Positions 6,401-9,312 of a stretch of 9,312 bases of DNA are shown here, one piece after another. The notes below the pieces were generated by a model. That model did not search any database. It was given only the letters and a program-made list of their open reading frames with translations, and was not told the DNA's origin. The stretch spans positions 1 to 9,312 of the forward strand of contig JAGRJB010000256.1 of NCBI GenBank assembly GCA_020442965.1, read 5' to 3'. Made by a program: the position numbers and the translations under genes. This stretch comes from Pseudomonadales bacterium. Lineage in GTDB: Bacteria; Pseudomonadota; Gammaproteobacteria; Steroidobacterales; Steroidobacteraceae. The number at the start of each line of letters is the position of its first letter. Position 1 is the stretch's first letter.

Positions 6401-7468
6401 TCACCCACCGCTGCGCGGGAGCAAATTTTCGATGGCGCGGGTGGCAATGCCCAAGCCGTCGGTCAACGAGAGTGCACGGAACTTTGCCACGTTGGCGCGC
6501 GCTGCGTCAGCATCTTGATACAGTTGTACGGTTGCCGTCGCGATCACGTCGGCTTCAAGCGCCACATCCAGCGTCACGCCGTGGCGTGCGAGCCGTCGCA
6601 AGCGGATGGTCTGATCAGGCGCCAGCGACACGGCCACACACGGGCGCTTCAGCGCAATTACCTGCAGCAATGTATCGGCGCCATTCGTAAGCACGACTTT
6701 GGCAAATCGTATCAAGCTCAACAGCTCCGCCATGGGCAGCAGCTGGATGGTCCGCACGTTGGCCGGCAACTGACTCGTCTGCGGCTGCGCGGATAACCAG
6801 AGCACCTCTGGGACCTGCGCCGCGATTGCAGTCACCGCTTCGCCGATGATGCGTGCCGCCTGCGGCACACTGCGGTGGGCCGCACCACCACCCGGCGCAA
6901 CGAGCACGTACTCGCCGGCGGTCAGGCCGTAGCGTGCTGGCACGGTCGCAGCGCGGTCCGGTTGCTCGGCGGGCAGCAATACGTCCAAAAAACGAATAGT
7001 CGGGCGGCGCACGATGAAGAGCTTCAAACGCTCCACCGCGCCCAGCGCTCCGGCTAACAACACCGGATAAGCGATCCAATGCTCGTCGATGCGCCACATC
7101 CACCGCCAACGAAATGCCTTGGCGCGCTGCCGTGGTCGCGAGCTGACGAAGACAACCTTGGCGCCCACTTCCCGGGCCACTTGCAACAGGGACGTCCGGC
7201 CCGCATTGTCGAATACGATGACATGCGGTCGAAGCGCACGAATGGTATCCGCCACCTCGCGTGGCTGCAGAGTCGGCGAGCGGTCGAGCAGCTCGGTCGG
7301 AAACGGCACCGACTTGGCGTAAGGCGCCTGGCAACTGACCATGAACCGAATATCGGCGGTCGGCCACCGTACTGCGACCGCTCTGGCGATCTCGAGCGCG
7401 CGCGCGTACTCGCCGGTTCCGCGCGCCGCCGAGACCGGCAGAAACAAAAAGCGATAGGCGAGACTCAC
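6401..7468 (-). CDS. MurG/UGT-like GT-B glycosyltransferase-like protein
   Basis: The 355-residue product (MSLAYRFLFLPVSAARGTGEY...) has the two-domain pattern of GT-B glycosyltransferases. A Gly-containing loop follows strand 1 (ARGTGEYAR, 15-23). There is a mid-protein linker near 165-180, VLVAPGGGAAHRS (188-200) opens the second domain, and a nucleotide-sugar-binding-like region runs LLPMAELLSLIRFAKVVLTNGADTLLQ to APDQTIRLRRL (243-293). The last region parallels the MurG/UGT pattern (D-M-x-x-L-L, G-A-x-T-L-x-E, D-Q). The usual Glu after TLLQ is Gln here. Donor and acceptor are unknown, and a non-catalytic GT-B relative is possible. GTG 7468 was chosen because it overlaps the FAH stop as GTGA and begins the first beta strand; the open frame upstream to 7753 merely shadows the FAH gene. 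There is no signal peptide and no clear membrane segment, so the protein is probably cytoplasmic or peripheral. The gene lies inside a catabolic-looking operon, which is unusual. Confidence 0.82.
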   Translation of the reverse strand: MSLAYRFLFLPVSAARGTGEYARALEIARAVAVRWPTADIRFMVSCQAPYAKSVPFPTELLDRSPTLQPREVADTIRALRPHVIVFDNAGRTSLLQVAREVGAKVVFVSSRPRQRAKAFRWRWMWRIDEHWIAYPVLLAGALGAVERLKLFIVRRPTIRFLDVLLPAEQPDRAATVPARYGLTAGEYVLVAPGGGAAHRSVPQAARIIGEAVTAIAAQVPEVLWLSAQPQTSQLPANVRTIQLLPMAELLSLIRFAKVVLTNGADTLLQVIALKRPCVAVSLAPDQTIRLRRLARHGVTLDVALEADVIATATVQLYQDADAARANVAKFRALSLTDGLGIATRAIENLLPRSGG

Positions 7469-8280
7469 GACACCCGGTTGGTCAGCGTGCCGATCGAGCT
7501 GATGGTTACCTCGATCTGGTCGCCCACCTGCAGCCACGGTGACGGTGTGCGCCCTGCTGCGACGCCCTCCGGTGTACCGGTTGCGATGATATCGCCAGGC
7601 ACGAGGATCAACACCTGTGACAGATAGGCAATGATGTCGGCGATCGTAAACACCATCTCGCCGGTGCTGGCACTTTGCCTCACTTCGTGATTGATCCTGG
7701 TAGTCAGTTGTAAGGCGTGCGGATCCCTGACATCGCTCGCCGGCACGAACCACGGCCCGCAGGCGCCGGAGTTCGAGAAATTCTTGCCAGCGAAAAACGA
7801 ATGCTTCTGATAGTCCCGCACACTGCCGTCCATGAAAAGTGTGTAGCCGGCAACGTGCGCTAGCGCGTCGGCCGTCGAGATAGCACGGCCCGACCTGCCG
7901 ATGACGACCGCGAGCTCGCCCTCATAGTCGTACTGGTGGCTGTCGCCGGGGTGCGCGAGTGGCGCGTCGTGCCCCACGACCGACTCGGGGTAACGCGTAA
8001 AAATATTGATGTTGGCGGGCGGCGCGCCGCCCATCTCGGCTGCATGGGCACGATAGTTCTTGCCCACGCAGAAAATCCGCCCGACCGCGAGCGAGCCATA
8101 GCGCACGTCCGCCAACGCAATGGCGGGCAGCGCATCCAGATCGCGTCGATTGAGGGCGCTCAGCGTCGGACGAGTGAGTGCGGCTGCCAGATTCATCGCG
8201 AGCGCTCCCGCATCCCGGACAACCTCTCCGTCCTGCACGCCAACGCCTTTCGAACCGACCGCCAACTGGCACAAACGCAT
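7465..8280 (-). CDS. Fumarylacetoacetate hydrolase (FAH) family protein
   Basis: This 271-residue protein has the typical length and layout of bacterial FAH-domain enzymes, which hydrolyse, decarboxylate or hydrate 2-oxo or 1,3-dicarbonyl acids late in aromatic degradation. The active-site marks are complete: GKNYRAHAAEM with the His79/Glu82 pair that serves as the lid dyad in FAHD1-type enzymes; metal ligands Glu120, Glu122 (YDYEGEL) and Asp151 (FMDGSVRDYQ); GKNF with Lys166; and ATGTPEGVA (233-241). A divalent metal (Mg or Mn) is expected. The exact substrate cannot be read; fumarylpyruvate, acylpyruvates and 2-hydroxyhepta-2,4-diene-1,7-dioate are the usual choices. It is the first gene of the minus-strand operon. 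The ATG at 8280 has a strong Shine-Dalgarno, and the stop overlaps the next start as GTGA, so the glycosyltransferase-like gene is probably translationally coupled. Confidence 0.93.
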   Translation of the reverse strand: MRLCQLAVGSKGVGVQDGEVVRDAGALAMNLAAALTRPTLSALNRRDLDALPAIALADVRYGSLAVGRIFCVGKNYRAHAAEMGGAPPANINIFTRYPESVVGHDAPLAHPGDSHQYDYEGELAVVIGRSGRAISTADALAHVAGYTLFMDGSVRDYQKHSFFAGKNFSNSGACGPWFVPASDVRDPHALQLTTRINHEVRQSASTGEMVFTIADIIAYLSQVLILVPGDIIATGTPEGVAAGRTPSPWLQVGDQIEVTISSIGTLTNRVS

Positions 8281-8289
8281 CGCCGCGCA

Positions 8290-8296
8290 CTCCCTC
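8290..8296 (-). promoter_or_regulatory. Ribosome binding site of the FAH gene
   Basis: On the minus strand GAGGGAG lies nine bases before the ATG at 8280. It is the only strong ribosome binding site in the four-gene operon, which fits re-initiation or coupling at the downstream genes. Confidence 0.75.
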
Positions 8297-8347
8297 GGTT
8301 AAGAGTCTGCAATGCTCGCACGAATCGCAGCGGATCGGCAGCCAGCC

Positions 8348-8364
8348 ACCGATTGACAGTCGGT
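8348..8364. promoter_or_regulatory. Short inverted repeat in the divergent intergenic region
   Basis: ACCGATTGACAGTCGGT has 5-bp arms (ACCGA/TCGGT) around a 7-base centre. It is the only symmetric element seen in the roughly 100 bases between the divergent FAH and VOC genes, where an operator would be expected. The plus strand inside it also reads TTGACA, a perfect -35 hexamer, but no -10 follows at normal spacing. The arms are short enough to occur by chance. Confidence 0.25.
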
Positions 8365-8384
8365 CTATGCGAGAATTCCAGACG

Positions 8385-9312
8385 ATGAGCAATGCAAACG
8401 ACCGCACCGCACCGCATACCCGCGATCCGGCTGCCTGCCACAGCGGCCTGTTCGAAGTCTGCGTGGGTGTGCCGGACCTTGACGCCTCGATCGAGTACTT
8501 TACCGGCTTCGGCTGCTCCCCCGGCCCGCGCGGCTCGTTGCCCGCTGCCGCAGCAAGAGAACTCTACGGAGTCGACTCCGCACTGGAGTCCGTTCGCCTG
8601 TTCCACGGCGCCAGCGACCATGGGTTGATCCGGTTGATGCGCTGGGACAGGCCGCTGAACGCCGGCCTCGGCCTTGCCTCGCATCTGCGCTGTGTCGGCT
8701 CACGCTGGGGCACACGTCTCACACGCAATGTCCTTGGCATTGCGAATCACGCGCAGCACGCAATCGATTGCGGCGAGCCGATAGGTGTCATCGATCCGCT
8801 GCTCGATGTGATAGGCGAAGTTGCGGGCGGCGCACCGGCGCGCGCTTTTCTCGATCCAATCATCGGGGTGCGCGAGATGGTCGTGGTGCAGCCGCTGTAT
8901 CGCCAGGTCTTCTTTCAGCGCTTCGGCTACGACAGCCCGTTGTACGGCAGTATCGCCGACGCTTCAATGTTTCAGACCAGTCAGCACACGCACTGCGGAC
9001 TCATGGTCGCGACAGATGATCATTCGATCTTCGATTTCTATGATGGTGTGCTCGGACTCAAGCGCTGGATGGATGCTCCGACCGAGTACGCCAAGTCGCG
9101 CGGTGGCCGCGCCGTGTACTCACTGTCGCCCGGCGAGGGCTTTCACATCGTCGATTTTGATGACCCGCGATCCGGCCACTCGCGCGACGATCGACGCTCC
9201 GGAAAGCTCAAGTGCATCAGGCTGCCCGGCAACGCCAGGATTGCAAACAAATTGGCCCAGTCACGCGCTGGCTGCCTGGGCTACAGCGCCTACACCTGGC
9301 GCTGCGGCGATG
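8385..9312 (+). CDS. Multi-module VOC family protein (cut by right edge)
   Basis: The frame is open from 8385 to the window end, giving 309 residues with no stop. The N-terminal module shows the VOC pattern: GLFEVCVGVPDLDASIEYFTGFG (21-43), then RELYGVDSALESVRLFHG and HGLIRLMRW. A later module restarts at HTHCGLMVATDDHSIFDFYDGVLGLKRW (201-228), followed by GEGFHIVDFDD. The protein thus resembles repeated-module VOC proteins (glyoxalase/extradiol-dioxygenase fold) of about 300-400 residues. The first module has Glu24 where the family often has a metal-binding His; the later module keeps His203. The reaction is unknown. No signal peptide is visible, so it is probably cytoplasmic, unlike the VOC lipoprotein at the left edge. 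ATG 8385 was chosen with a weak GAGA ten bases upstream; the in-frame ATG at 8367 would add six residues (MREFQT) but has no ribosome binding site. The gene is divergent from the FAH operon. Confidence 0.85.
   Translation, partial: MSNANDRTAPHTRDPAACHSGLFEVCVGVPDLDASIEYFTGFGCSPGPRGSLPAAAARELYGVDSALESVRLFHGASDHGLIRLMRWDRPLNAGLGLASHLRCVGSRWGTRLTRNVLGIANHAQHAIDCGEPIGVIDPLLDVIGEVAGGAPARAFLDPIIGVREMVVVQPLYRQVFFQRFGYDSPLYGSIADASMFQTSQHTHCGLMVATDDHSIFDFYDGVLGLKRWMDAPTEYAKSRGGRAVYSLSPGEGFHIVDFDDPRSGHSRDDRRSGKLKCIRLPGNARIANKLAQSRAGCLGYSAYTWRCGD

Noticed and set aside
7469..7753. Upstream extension of the glycosyltransferase-like frame
   Set aside because: It is Arg/His-rich, lies entirely inside the FAH gene in another frame, and is only an open frame in GC-rich DNA. 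The real protein begins at the GTG overlapping the FAH stop.
8353..8381. TTGACA as a promoter of the VOC gene
   Set aside because: No -10-like hexamer occurs at normal spacing, and a start site there would fall inside or after the VOC start codons.

Overview
The window is GC-rich and densely coded. It suggests a Gammaproteobacterium or a related proteobacterium. The best taxonomic clue is the C-terminus of the secreted protease: a glycine-rich patch, a hydrophobic helix and an Arg cluster. This is the GlyGly-CTERM type of tail processed by rhombosortase, which is known mainly from proteobacteria with type II secretion. A closer assignment, for example a Steroidobacter- or Nevskia-like lineage, would be a guess.

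Layout, left to right. (1) 1-318, minus strand: the N-terminal part of a lipoprotein with a VOC (glyoxalase/dioxygenase-fold) domain, running off the left edge. (2) 332-1720, plus: a spinster-like MFS transporter, head to head with the lipoprotein. (3) 1833-3926, plus: a secreted S8 (subtilisin-like) protease with propeptide, catalytic domain, PKD-like domain, Pro/Thr linker and GlyGly-CTERM-like tail. (4) 8280 down to 3898, minus: a tightly packed four-gene operon, in transcription order a fumarylacetoacetate-hydrolase (FAH) family enzyme, a MurG/UGT-like GT-B protein, an amidohydrolase_2 (ACMSD-like) TIM-barrel protein, and an AMP-forming acyl-CoA synthetase. Its last gene overlaps the protease gene tail to tail by 29 bp. 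(5) 8385-9312, plus: a multi-module VOC protein, divergent from the operon and cut by the right edge.

Taken together, the acyl-CoA synthetase, the TIM-barrel hydrolase/decarboxylase-like protein, the FAH enzyme, the VOC proteins and the MFS transporter look like an accessory catabolic island for an aromatic, steroid-like or other carboxylated substrate. That pathway is inference, and no substrate can be read from the sequence. The unusual points are a glycosyltransferase-like gene built into the operon by two possible 4-nt GTGA overlaps, an amidohydrolase whose N-terminal HxH metal motif is replaced, and related-looking VOC proteins at both ends, one of them apparently membrane-anchored. No tRNA, rRNA, CRISPR array, insertion sequence or integrase was seen. 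There is no gene-free stretch longer than about 115 bases.
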